Shown here piece by piece: positions 48,963 to 60,358 of a stretch of DNA of 64,000 nucleotides; position 1 is the first letter of the stretch; every line of letters begins with the position of its first letter. The notes beneath the pieces were generated by a model. The model made no database searches and had not been told where the DNA came from. It saw nothing but the letters and a program-made list of their open reading frames with translations. The stretch is taken from NCBI GenBank assembly GCA_023055505.1, contig JALIRH010000001.1, positions 91,728,530 to 91,792,529 on the forward strand. Reading direction: 5' to 3'. The stretch comes from Callipepla californica brunnescens. Lineage: Eukaryota > Chordata > Aves > Galliformes > Odontophoridae. The position numbers were made by a program, and so were the translations under genes.

Positions 48963-51273
48963 AGCCTTTAATCACTCCTTATAATCATTGGCTGAAAGTA
49001 AAGACCTTAGCACTCATGCTTTGTAGTCATTACATGTACACTTACTTTAGCAAGATGTTTGCACTGCACAGATGGAAGAAGAAAAATATAACAGGAAACT
49101 ACTTAATTAAGTCTGGATGAATCCCATTTAAAATGCTGTACTAAAAACAATGATTTGTTTTAGTGATCAGTTGTTAATCCAAAGAAATGACCAATAGCAA
49201 CAGTGACTGATGTTTTAAATTGTTTCACTATTTTGTATACACATTTCAAAACTGGAAAAAATGGGTGAGTGGGTGATCCATCACTTTTTCTAGTCACTGG
49301 TCACTTAGTTATATGATGTGCTTCTTGCTGAATATTATAGTATCTTAAGATTTTGGGCAACAGGCTGAAGCCATCTCATAGTCTGGATTTTCGTAGCTTA
49401 TAAATAAATACTGAAGGAAAAGAAAAAGAAAAAGAAAAAGAAAAAGAAAAAGAAAAAGAAAAAGAAAAAGAAAAAGAAAAAGAAAAAGAAAAAGAAAAAG
49501 AAAAAGAAAAAGAAAAAGAAAAAGAAAAAGAAAAAGAAAGAGAAAAAGAATACACGAAGATTTTCCCCTTGCTTTAAAGGACTATTCCATTCTGCTGCAG
49601 GCATCTGAACACCCATAATAAAGAACACACACTGAGTGAATATCTGTACCCCGGGAGAATAGCAAGCAAACCTCAATAACAGTCTCAGCAAGAAATCTCA
49701 GTCACTTGGATATCTTTTGTTCAAGACAGGCTGAGAATGCACATGGAGCAAAAGCCACAAGTAATTTGTAGCATTTCACAGTTACACTAACGCCTCTAAT
49801 TGTAACTGACAAGGCAATTAAAGCTGAAAAACATCCCAAATACATTGGCTTGTACATGATAATTGTCCCAGTGAAACAGCCCATCATGTATTCCATTTGG
49901 AGGAAAACTTGAGTTTCACTTTAGTTTCCTCCAGTGAAGCAGATGTCCCAGTTCATCATGTCTTATTAAATGTCTGCACTGTTACATACATTGTTATTTC
50001 AAACAATTGCAGGTCTTCATATCAAGCAAACAGTTCAACATTTTTAATCACAAGTATAATCTTTTTTTTTTTTTTCTAAAGAAGGATGTCAGTTGTTACA
50101 TATAATCAATTTATATATATTTTTAGAGTAATAAACAGACGACACTGTGAAGACACATATATTTAGGATACATTATCCTCTACCCCGACAGTCTCATTCA
50201 TGTACTGGATTAGTCAGGTTTTGTACAGTGGTCTTTCCCTGTGGAACTGGTATTATTTTACATCCCATCTAATTCATTCCACAGGAAATGCACAACTCCC
50301 TGTGGTGAGTAATAGCATGACAGATTATGTCCAAAAGCAGCAGATAGTGAAATTCTATAACGACAAATTTACAGAAATTTCTTTCAGCAAAAACAAAGTA
50401 CTTCAGGACTTGTATTTGAAGAGGAGAGAATGCTCCTTATTAGATCTACTCTAATCCCAAGGGACTAAATGCTCTTTAGTTGTTAGGGTATGTTAGATGC
50501 AATTGCCAGCTGTACCTTTTGTTTGAGTTTCATCTGACAGGAATCCAGTATATTTGCCCCAAGACTATTCCTCAACATGAACTGAAGCGCAGAAACTAGG
50601 AATGATTGAGCATACTTCAAAAGTACACTCCTCATCCAGATTAAAATGTTAATGTGGGTACATCTGTATCTATTTCTTAACAAAGAAAGCAGGTCAGTAT
50701 CATGTTCCTATTTTAGAAGGAAATAATTCCCCTCCTTCTTCTAGCCATCTACTTGGGGTTTAAAATGGGTGAACTTTTTTATCATCTGAGAACTCTCCTG
50801 CAGCATAGCTGTTGACTGATTAAATCTGTTCAAATTCTTGGTCACATTCTACTTACCATTAACTATGTACATTTATATATCAAACATTAGTAATATCTGG
50901 CCATATTTACACAGCTGTGATTAAAAACATACAGGGGAAAAGCATCAAAATATTAAACCCTAATCTCACAATTTTATGCTTTATTACAATCTTAAAGAAT
51001 GTGAATCAAAAAAATGCCTGAAAACAGAATAATGAAGTAACTGGTTCTGGTAACTAATAAAGCAGATAAACAGAAAGACTGGCTTTACAAACACATTGTG
51101 ATCTATGACCAAAATGTGACAGAGGTTGTTAAAGGGGAGTTGGGGACTTCAGAATGATTTCACTACAGACAAGTAGTGAAATCTCTGCCACTGAAAATAT
51201 CCAAGATTCAGCGTGACTACTCCAGAGTAACTAATCTGTGGGCCTGCCCTGAACTGAACGTTGGATTAGACCT
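48963..51273. other. No gene recognised
   Basis: AT-rich sequence with an (AAAAAG)n array listed separately and a T-run at 50062-50075. Open frames are chance-like. Confidence 0.55.
49417..49550. repeat. (AAAAAG)n array, about 22 units
   Basis: Nearly perfect hexanucleotide purine tract of about 134 bp, with one AAAGAG variant close to its right end. The T-rich strand gives a phenylalanine-rich open frame that is not a gene. Confidence 0.97.
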
Positions 51274-51785
51274 TAGGTGTCCAACCTTTTGGCTTGCCTG
51301 GGCTGCACTGAATGAAGAGGAATTTTTTGGGCTACATGTAAAATATATAACATAATTGAATTTATATAAGTAACAAAAGCTTTTTAATATTTTTATTAAA
51401 ATATATATTAAAAAGACTGTAACAAAAATGTAGAACTAGTGGAATATTTGACCTAGGTTTTGTGAAACTAATGTGTCAATGTATGGTTCAACAGAAGTGG
51501 CTGCAATTCTTACTGGCTTCTCCAGATGCTTCTCAGAGATTTTTGATCTAATTTTGCTCTTCCTGTGCTTCATCTTTGAAAATAGTTCTTAACAAATGTA
51601 CATACTGCCAAAAAGCAACGATGTGAATCAGGCATGATTGTGAAGTGATATTTTTCTCTGGTAAGACAGGGCTTATAAAAGTCTAGTAGAAAGACACCAT
51701 CATATCTCTCTTTGAGTTGAATGTCTAATTGCAGCTCTTTACATTCTATGCAAAAATGTGCATGCTGCATACCACATTTCATTTA
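51274..51785 (-). mobile_element. Charlie-like hAT remnant, transposase C-terminus with 3' terminal repeat
   Basis: The left edge TAGGTGTCCAACC is the 3' terminal repeat in reverse. On the minus strand the transposase C-terminal part is readable with one frameshift: CIECKELQLDIQLKE, LTREKYHF, then KSLRS and a KPVRIAA block near the end, followed by an AT-rich 3' UTR (51300-51430). This is the dimerisation end of a hAT transposase; the catalytic core is absent. It overlaps in content with the copy at 52136-52692, so these are two separate copies in opposite orientation. Confidence 0.82.
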
Positions 51786-52135
51786 ATAGTAGACAATACT
51801 CTTATTACTCTGCATTCTTAAATCTTGTCAGTCATTCACTTTTTGGCAAGTTTACATTTGCCAGCCTTTTCATGACAACAAAGACAGGCTTAAAAAAGAA
51901 TTCTGAAATATATCCTTTTTTTCCTTAGTCTTTACTTTTATCTGTGTTTTAGATTTTATCATAAAGCATTTAACTTACTGTGCCAATTTCACATGATAAG
52001 AAGTGGCTACTAAATACCTGATTCAGAGAATTTACAAATTCTGAGAAAACGTGAATATATGTAGGTATAATGTGTGTCTTCTGTAAACCCATTTATAGCA
52101 GGCTTGGATTAGCAAACTGACATGTTTGTTTAGAG
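51786..52135. other. No gene recognised
   Basis: AT-rich spacer between two opposite hAT remnants. Confidence 0.55.
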
Positions 52136-52692
52136 CAGGTATGTCCAATTCAGCCTGCAAGCTGCATGTGGTCTGGCATTCACTGTGCTCTGCCTCCTGC
52201 CCCACACCATCATGATGGGATCTATTCCCCACAGAGTGGTCCTGAGTATGAATCCATCACTCAGCTACAATCAAACCACAGCATCCTATTAATGATGTCT
52301 GGGATGAGACCAGGGCAAGGGTAGGGGGCAGTCAAGTTATGGCAAATCACACTGCGCATTTAGATATATTGGCTAAATACACTCCTATGAACAGAGAAAA
52401 ATATGCAGCTGAGCTTTCTGTTTTGATAAAGGAATTTGAGAATGAGATGCCAGAAAAAATAATAATCAGTTTTTTGGTATATTTTTTACTCCATTTTCAG
52501 TCAACAAAATACACTTACCTGCAAATTTTCAAATGGAATGTACAGAGTTTCAGTAAGTCAGTCAACTCTAAGAAAAAATTGATGATGTCTCTCTACTTGA
52601 CTTTCATCTATCTTATCAGAGAGAAATATCCCTCATTTCACAGTCATGCCTCACTCATGTCATTGCCAAAATGTTGCACATCCATCGTTTAG
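52136..52692 (+). mobile_element. Charlie-like hAT remnant, 5' terminal repeat joined to transposase C-terminus
   Basis: Starts CAGGTATGTCCAATTCAGCC, then a GC-richer 5' UTR. An open frame of 117 codons (52339-52692) begins MANHTAHLDILAKYTP and continues KYAAELSVLIKEFEN. After a degenerate portion it reaches IREKYPSFHSHASLMS, stopping just before the FGSTYICEQ block. The N-terminal zinc finger and DDE core are missing between the 5' end and MANH, as in the copy at 2530-3097. The 3' terminal repeat is not seen. Confidence 0.82.
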
Positions 52693-53088
52693 GTGATATT
52701 ACCTGTATATTGCCCTCTCTTGGATTGACTGTGAGTGCTGGGCATGAGAGACATAATTAATACTACACTGTGCCTTCCCTTCCACAACTTTCTGCTGTTG
52801 CTTAAGTAATCCATGCTCAAGCAACATGTGGAAACCCTAAGTGAGCCACTGCAATTACACTCAGCCTTGCTTGCCTCTTTATTCTTCTCCTTGAAAAGAC
52901 TTCAGGGGAAGAATTTGAAAAGTGGAAATACTGGCTACTCAGATGGCCTTTGCTCTGCTCTGAACACTCCTGGGAGTCATGAACCAGGGGAGAGTTACAG
53001 CTGCTCAGGAACTGATTTGATATGGAAGTTTTCATCTTGGTTTCCATATCTGTTCCTTACAGTGACCAGTGCCTTTGGGATTGCTTTT

Positions 53089-53090
<2 letters not shown>

Positions 53091-53139
<49 letters not shown>

Positions 53140-53156
53140 TGCGTGTGTGTGTGTGT
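53091..53156. repeat. T36 followed by (GT)15
   Basis: A pure T run (53091-53126) passes directly into GT dinucleotides with one GC interruption. Confidence 0.97.
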
Positions 53157-53453
53157 TTCTTTTTCACCTTTCTCTAGTATCCTCCTGCCTTTAATTGTTT
53201 AAAGTATTTTCTCATGGTACACTACTTAAATACTGGTGTTTGCCAACACTTGCCTAACTTGCTTTGTATAGCTTTCCAAACACTTAGGTGACGTAAACAC
53301 AGAATGACTCAGATAATTCAGTAATACAGACTGGTCAAAGCTGTAAACTGATTGTTTAAACACAGCTAAGGCCAAATCAAGTCATCACTCAGCATTTTTG
53401 GTTAGAAGAGGCTTAAAAACACATAGCCTAAGTAATAAGCACTTGAAATTAAT

Positions 53454-53580
53454 GTTTTGTTTTGTTTTGTTTTGTTTTGTTTTGTTTTGGTTTGGTTTGG
53501 TTTGGTTTGGTTTGGTTTGGTTTGGTTTAGTTTGGTTTGGTTTGGTTTGGGTTGGGTTGGTTTGGGTTGGGTTTTTTTTG
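53454..53580. repeat. (TTTTG)n passing into (TTTGG)n
   Basis: Two related pentamer arrays are fused: TTTTG units up to about 53487, then TTTGG units with GGGTT variants to 53570. The change T to G in the unit has spread over the right half. Confidence 0.97.
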
Positions 53581-53898
53581 GTAAAATTAAAGACATTGAT
53601 GCAAATCATAGCGTAGATCTGCTGCCATATTAAGCAGTTTTTAATGTTAATACAAACTGAGCTACATTGTTGCATGAGACAGTAATATGCCACGTAATGT
53701 TCTGGCTAAAACTGAAAAGTATCTACAGAACACAGGTAAACCCTAGAGGCTTTCACCTTAAGATGCTGTGTTAGTTTACCTTTTGAATCTGAATTACAGC
53801 TACTGAAAACAACGAAAGTAAGCACCGTATTTAATAAAGGACGACTGCCCATGAGTAGCAAGTCTCTCTGAGCCTGCAATAAGAAGAATTTACAGTCT

Positions 53899-53916
53899 CC
53901 TCCACTGGGTGGCAAC
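53899..53916 (+). promoter_or_regulatory. CTCF-like motif (candidate)
   Basis: TCCACTGGGTGGCAAC fits the general CTCF core (CCA.(C/T).(G/A)G(G/T)GGC). Single-site evidence only. Confidence 0.25.
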
Positions 53917-54691
53917 GTAGGATACAGCGACTGCATCTCCTGGTAGTAAGCTTTCTCCTGATCACCGAAAGGAAAAATAAGTCACTGTTAATGTTAACCT
54001 AGCGTTCTTGCTTCTCTCAGTGTGCGACTGGCAATGCAATGAACACGCAGGAACAATGAAACTTCAAAAAGCAGTGAATAATTGTGGCCTAATCAGACTG
54101 GGTACGGTTTAAATGAGTATTAGCATAGCCCTAAATATATCCAATTTTTTAAACTTTTTTTTTTTTGTCTTTTCAGCTTGACTTTTAACATGGTCATGAA
54201 ATAGAAACTATAGTCACCATTACAAGTATTTGAAACCAATGCTGATTTCTAGCTTTCTCACATATATCATGCGTATCATTCCAAATATCATAAGAAGTAC
54301 TAATTATAACAGTCACTTGAATTCATATCAGGAAAATATAAGATGCAATGATAGGGGAAAAAGCACTAATTCCTATGTTTCTGATTTGTTTAAAATACAT
54401 TTTGCCTCTCAGAGCTCCTCACAGAATTTCTTAGAACAAGTACTGTATCCCAGAATACTTGTAAACCAACTCATTCATTTTCTAAGCTTAATTTTGGCTA
54501 CCAGGAAAAAAAATCAGGCAAAATAAAATTTCAAAGTCCACTCTCTCATCGTTGCATAATTAATGCAATTCTGAAGAATTAATAAATGGACTGCAAAGAG
54601 GAAAAGAGCGAAGTGGAAGATAAAGGAAAGAAAATAGTAAGAAAAGTATTGAGAAAAACTGGTTGATGAAGAAGTACAGATATGTGGTTTA

Positions 54692-54747
54692 AAAAAAAAG
54701 GGGGGTGGGGGAGAGAGAGAGAGAGGGAGAGAGAGAGAGAGAGAGGG
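54692..54747. repeat. A-run, G-run and (GA)n tract
   Basis: AAAAAAAAAGGGGGG followed by GA dinucleotides with GGG interruptions: a purine-only block on the plus strand apart from one T. Confidence 0.92.
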
Positions 54748-56069
54748 AAAGAGTTCACATTAGAGAGAGGGGAAAAAAAGACACATTGGCTTTTTTTTCC
54801 AGTAAAGTAAAAGGCAATTAAATAAATATTTGAAGTCTTCATACTGCTAAGAAAAAAAACAACATACTTTTATTACAGTTGAGAAGCCCCAAAGAACTGA
54901 GAATATTTCTGCTTTAACCTCTAGTTCTGTTTGATTGTTAAAAAGCAGAACTCAGTGGATAGACCATGCACAGACCTTGATGAGAACATACAAGTGGGAG
55001 TGATCACTAGATTATAGCTGTTTATACTCGTTCGAGTGTCCATCAATATCTCTTTTTTTGTTTTGTTTAAGACAAAGATAATTCAGAAATACCCACTGCA
55101 GTATCATGGACAAGAAGTTAAAATAATTCTTGTAGAAATTGAAATGAAGCTATCTTCATTTGTTAGTGAGTTGGACAGAGATTGTTTATTTTTGGCAGCT
55201 GTGAAAGACTACTGCCTATTCAGTCTTTCCAGTTTATGAGTTGGAAATCTGTTTTGGAGAAAGATTTCCAAATATTTCAGGATGGTGATCTCATCTAAAC
55301 AGAGAGCCATAGGAGTATATATCATTATTCTCTCAATATCCAGGTGTGTATACATATATTTATATGTTTGTTTTTTTTTAATTGGGGAGGAGGAAATAAG
55401 TTGTGGAGGAGGGGAAGAAGTGTGAGAGTGTGGAGAATATATCTCAACATAATAGGAATGCTAATTTTAACATGGTACAACACAATACATTGTATTGTGG
55501 ATTTGTCATGGGTTATTTTCATTGACACTATTTTGGTGCTGGATTTCTTTTGTTTGGAAACAATGCTTTTCAGCAGAAAGTTTATTTCTGACATTATCAA
55601 AATATTACAATTTGCTTGAACTGAAGAGAACAAATAAGGAAAAAGTAGAAAAAATACATTTTAATTTTACTAAATGCAAAGTTGTATAAAATAGCAATGA
55701 TATTTAGGGACAGATGTAGGTAATAGCAACATCATGTCTTACTGGAATTCCAGCTTGCTTTCTAGGTGCTTTCTCTTTTCCCTTCAACTACTGATGAACC
55801 TGAAGACTTTTAGTGTAATTTTCCACAGTTGGGACCATTCTCCCCATAATTAAATCAACTGGAGAATTTTTCTATTTTTTCATGTCTCCTGAAAAACTCT
55901 TCCTAAGTGGAGTAAATTCAGCTTTAGAAACATGTTGAACCTGTTCCTATCACAAAAATAATCTGACTACATCACGTATGCATACTTCTTCATTGTATAC
56001 TGACAGGTGAAGTTGAAGTTAATTACTTCCTGATACAAGAAATTTTAAATTCATTAGCTCAGAACAATT

Positions 56070-56113
56070 ATACACACACATATATATATATACACTCACA
56101 TATATATATATAT
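56070..56113. repeat. (CA)n/(TA)n mixed dinucleotide repeat
   Basis: TACACACACA(TA)n, ACTCACA, (TA)n. Confidence 0.92.
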
Positions 56114-57450
56114 GAATGTATTATTATGCTGCCTGTATATCACATGAGGCTTCCTAGGAAATGTGCTGCTCTATCCCTAAAGAAAGAATTTGTTATCTCT
56201 CTACGAAATGATAAACTTGCTTACTCAGAACAATGCCAAATATACCTTATATTTAAGGTCTATTTCCTGTTTATGAAAAAAAAGAAGAAGGCAGTGTGAA
56301 TCTCAAGCAGTTTAAAATTTGATGGAAATCTTAAAGAAAACTGCTCGTCTGAACAAGTGTAGGGTCTTTTTACATATGGAATCTCTTCATGTATTCCACT
56401 CCAGTTTGTGTACACAGCTGAGACAAGAGTTTTTCCTGTCATGAGCATCTGTTTGACTCATCGTATGTGCTGCATCTATCACTGTGAACAGTTCCAAGAG
56501 CAGTGTTGAAGCATCTGCCACTTAAGATCATTCTCTACAGTGGAGTTCAAATCCTAGAAGAATCTGAAAGAAGGGTGCAGGGAAAAGCAATCAAAGCCTA
56601 GTTGAGGTTCAAAAGACTTTCAGCTTCAGTGATTGCCTTCTGCAGGTGAAACACAGTGTTACACCTGTAACTTATGACTCGCTGAGGCACAGAGTAGAAG
56701 GAACCCATATCTGTAGTCTCTTTCTGAGAGTCATTACATACTTCAGGAATTATTTCCGTTTATTCTGTCAGGGTGCAAGCCTTTTTCCATCTGACTTGCA
56801 CGTTCTTGAGGGCAAGATTCAGATTATTAAGCTTTGCAGCTCCTCTATGCTGCTCATCTTGACTCATTCCTAGTGGTTACATAGGGCAAAAACAGCCAGT
56901 CCACCAGCACTATTTATGACATGTCACTCTCCACTAACTATACAGACTCAAGAAGCTCAGAAAAGAAACCAAAATTTTGCATAGCTAAAAGATGACAGTT
57001 GAATTTCATCCCCCAAAAGAAGTCTTCCTTGTATATTGAAATATGTCATTTTTAGTATATGAAACCAAAAGAATCAACATATGTTAACTGAAACGTGTTT
57101 TTTCCCCAACATATATTCCTTTACTAAGCAGTTAAAAGTAAAGAAGGGGCAGCATAGGCTAGCTATCAATTCCTGAACTGTCTGGAAGAATTTCCTTTGG
57201 AAAACTAATTATCTAGATATGAAAATACAGGTTTGAAATGAAATGGTTACTCCCAAGATCTTTGTAAGTACTGACTGTCAAAAGGCTGAAGGGCAGCACT
57301 TCAGAATGAACTTGGTTTGAATGACAGTGATATCTCTCTTGTGCCAGTTATGAATGCAGTCAAGAACCATTTGCCTTGATCTTGGAATTGCTGTTCAAGG
57401 AACTGAGGAAAGTAAAGCGATAATCTGCAAATACAAAAGACTCCTGCTTA

Positions 57451-57503
57451 AAAAACAAACAAAACAAACAAACAAGCAAGCAACAAACAAACAAACAAAA
57501 AAC
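57451..57503. repeat. (AAAC)n with AAGC variants
   Basis: AAAC/AACA units with an AAGCAAGC insertion in the middle. Confidence 0.9.
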
Positions 57504-59006
57504 CTATAATGGTTTGTGACGTTTTTCTCCACTACCTGATTTCTACAATTCTGTTACTTTTCATCACTGCTCTTCCATTTGCTGCAGCTATTTGTTAACT
57601 GACCACATCTGTAACAGTATTCAATGGTAAATAAAACATCTTTCTACCAAAAGATTTTCCTTTTCAGACTTTTAAATTAGTTTTTATTTCAAACAGCTTC
57701 TCTGCAAGGATTTCAGGAGGAACTAGTAATATATTATTCTCCTCTAGGTAGAATATTATATGCTTGCTTTGATGTTCAAACTGAAAGAAATCATCCTAAG
57801 TATCTGCCACGCTGTCTGTGTAGGTTCTGGAAGTATTTCATTAAACAAACAAACAAATAAAAATCTTCAGTTTTATTAAGACTGTAACATAGGATAGGCT
57901 TATTACTTCCTTTGTTACTGCTGTCCTTATGTGTCATTCTGAGAATGTTTTAAAGACATCAGGATATTACAGAGAGATATATTAAAAGGAGAGTGAGAAG
58001 AAACATACTAGTGTATAGGAACATAAGCTTCCCTTAGATGTTGCTGTTACTGTAATCGGAAAAAAAGGACAAAAACATACCAATTTTCATAACACTATAT
58101 AAGAACTGGAGATTTAAAATAGAGGAACTAGAGAGAAAATATTTTTTCCAATTTTTTCTACAAACACCTGAACTCTAAATCCATTCCTATTTGTATTTAA
58201 TCCTTATAATCAACAAGCTTTATTAAACCAGGCAAAAATTAAGACTGTATACTTTATTCAATACTATGTTCCATCTTTGATTAAAGTTACCAAGAAAATG
58301 CAAGCTTCAGTTTCATAAAGCTTGTTGGTATCCTTTATCTCTTCTACTTCAGGAATTTGTGGAGAAATGCATATCTGAACTGGCTTTTTGAGCTTTTTTC
58401 AGTAAAGAGAAAAACGGGCCCTTGTGGGATGCAGTTCATTTAGTCTTTAAGTAGTTGGAAAGAATTTCCTAGAAGGTCATGTTTCCTTCCATTTACTCTA
58501 AAGTTCATTAATGTAGATGTGTAAACGTAGTGATATAATTTACATGATATATCTAAACTATCTAGAAACAGAAATGTATTTAAATAACTTATACAAAATA
58601 TTTAAATTGAGAAATATACTAAACACTAGGTATTAAACATGGAGATTGGTCCAAAACCATTTGGGGTAAGATGTTTCACAGATAATAGTAATAATAATGC
58701 ATTTTCGAAAATGATCCACTTCTAAAAGTAATATACAACAGCACTGACCAGTATTTGGTAGTGCTGGTCTTCTGGTCAAATTGATGTATAAATATAACTG
58801 TGGGATAGGATTGTACAGGACCAAGTAACAACCTCAGACATTGCTGTACAGACTCCCATCACATAAGTCTAGCAATTTAATTATGTTGCTCTCACCTGTA
58901 CTTCACAATAACTTCCTATATAGCATCCTGTTGAACACTGTACTTTCAGATTTAGACACTTTCTTGACTAGGTTACTTACAAAGCCTATGCATTCATGTT
59001 TCCTTT

Positions 59007-60358
59007 TCATAGAAACACAGAACGGCTTAGGTTGAAAGAAACCTTAAAGATCATCTAGTTCCAAACCCCTCTGCTGTGGGCAGAGTTGGCAACTACTAGA
59101 TCAGGATTCCCATCCAACCTGACCTTGAACACCTCCACAGAGGGGGCATGCATGTCTCCAGGCAAACAGTTGCAGTGCCTCACAGCACTTTGAGTAAAAA
59201 ATTTCTTCCTAGTATCGAGTCTAATTTTTCCCTCTTTTGGTTTGAAGTCCTATCCCCTTGACATATCACTATCAGACCATGTGAAATGTCAGTTGCTTTC
59301 CTGCTTATAAGCTCCCTTAAGAGTACCAGAAGGCCAAAATGAGGTCTTCCTGGAGCCTTCTCTTCTCCAGGCAGAAAAGGTCCAGCTCCCTCACTCTATC
59401 TTCATAGGAAAGATGCTCCCAATCTCTGATCACTTCTGTGGCCCTCCTCTGGACCCACTTCAACAGCTTCACATCTTTCTTGTGCTGGGGGTCCCAGGAC
59501 AGAATGTAGAACTACAGATGCTCTAGATGGGGCCTCATGAGAGCATAGTAGAGAGGGACAATCACTTCCCTTGCCTTGATGGCCATCCCTCTTTTGATGA
59601 AGCCCAGGACACAGTTGGCATTCCACACTGCAAGCACACACTGCTGGCTCATGTCCAGCTTGCCATCCATAAGTACCCTGAAGTCTTTCTCCATAGGGCT
59701 ACTCCTGATGAGTTCTTCCTTTGGACTGTACATGTATCTAGGACTGCCAGGATGACCTTCTCCATGATCATCCCAGGCACAGAGATGAGGCTCACCAGCC
59801 TGTAGTTCCCCAGGTCTTCCTTTCTCCCTTCTTTAAAATGGGAGTGATGTTTCCCTTTTTCCAGTCACCAGGGTCTTTGCCCTGACTTTTCAATGTGGAG
59901 AATGGCTTGGCAACAACATTAGCCAGTTTATTCAAAACCCTTGGATGCATATTATCTGACCTCACAGACTTGTACACATTCAGTGTTGCCATGTGGCCTC
60001 GAAATTGCTGTTGGCTTACAGTGGGAGGGATTTTGATTTTGCTCCCCCAATTCTTGTTCAGGGACCCAAGAGACATGAGAACCTTGACAGCTAGTGAAGA
60101 CTAAGGCAAAAAACTCAGCCTTTTCTATGTCTGTTGAAGCCGGTATTGGCTTCTCATTCATCATATGGGGTATACACTCTTTTGCCCTTCTCTTCTGACC
60201 AGTATACTGGCAGAATCCTTTCTTGTTATTTTTCACATTTCTAGCCAAGTTTAGTTCCATCTACATCTTGGCTTTCCTGAACCCATCTCTGCATATCTGG
60301 ATGGTATTTCTAAGTTCTTCCCAGACCACCTATTCATTAGTTATTGCTTCACTCTTTT
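59007..60358 (-). pseudogene. CR1 LINE, linker and early RT joined to ORF2 end plus full 3' UTR; RT core deleted
   Basis: The longest CR1 here (about 1.35 kb). The left edge TCATAGAAACACAGAACGGC is the CR1 terminus in reverse, so the 3' end is present. In element order: linker ([35 protein letters not shown]), early RT ([35 protein letters not shown]), a remnant of NYRPVSL (RKTWGTTGW) and an EKVI-like block. At about 59750 it then jumps to [40 protein letters not shown] and [11 protein letters not shown], and finally the 3' UTR. The RT palm (LDFSKAFD) and the FADD box are deleted. Frameshifts are common. Confidence 0.94.

Larger units (their letters stand above)
52693..59006. other. No gene recognised; several microsatellites
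   Basis: Unique-looking AT-rich sequence with the simple repeats listed separately. Long open frames at 52813-53202 and 53385-53693 are microsatellite translations. A GC-richer segment at about 53855-53975 (minus) is open for about 90 codons, and is discussed as a weak exon candidate and a CTCF-like site. Confidence 0.5.

Noticed and set aside
49398..49691. 97-codon phenylalanine-rich open frame
   Set aside because: Translation of the (AAAAAG)n array on the minus strand.
52813..53202. 129-codon open frame with a hydrophobic segment
   Set aside because: Its centre is the T36/(GT)15 repeat; the flanking codons show no family.
53385..53693. 102-codon repeat protein with QTKPN units
   Set aside because: Reading of the TTTTG/TTTGG pentamers on the minus strand.
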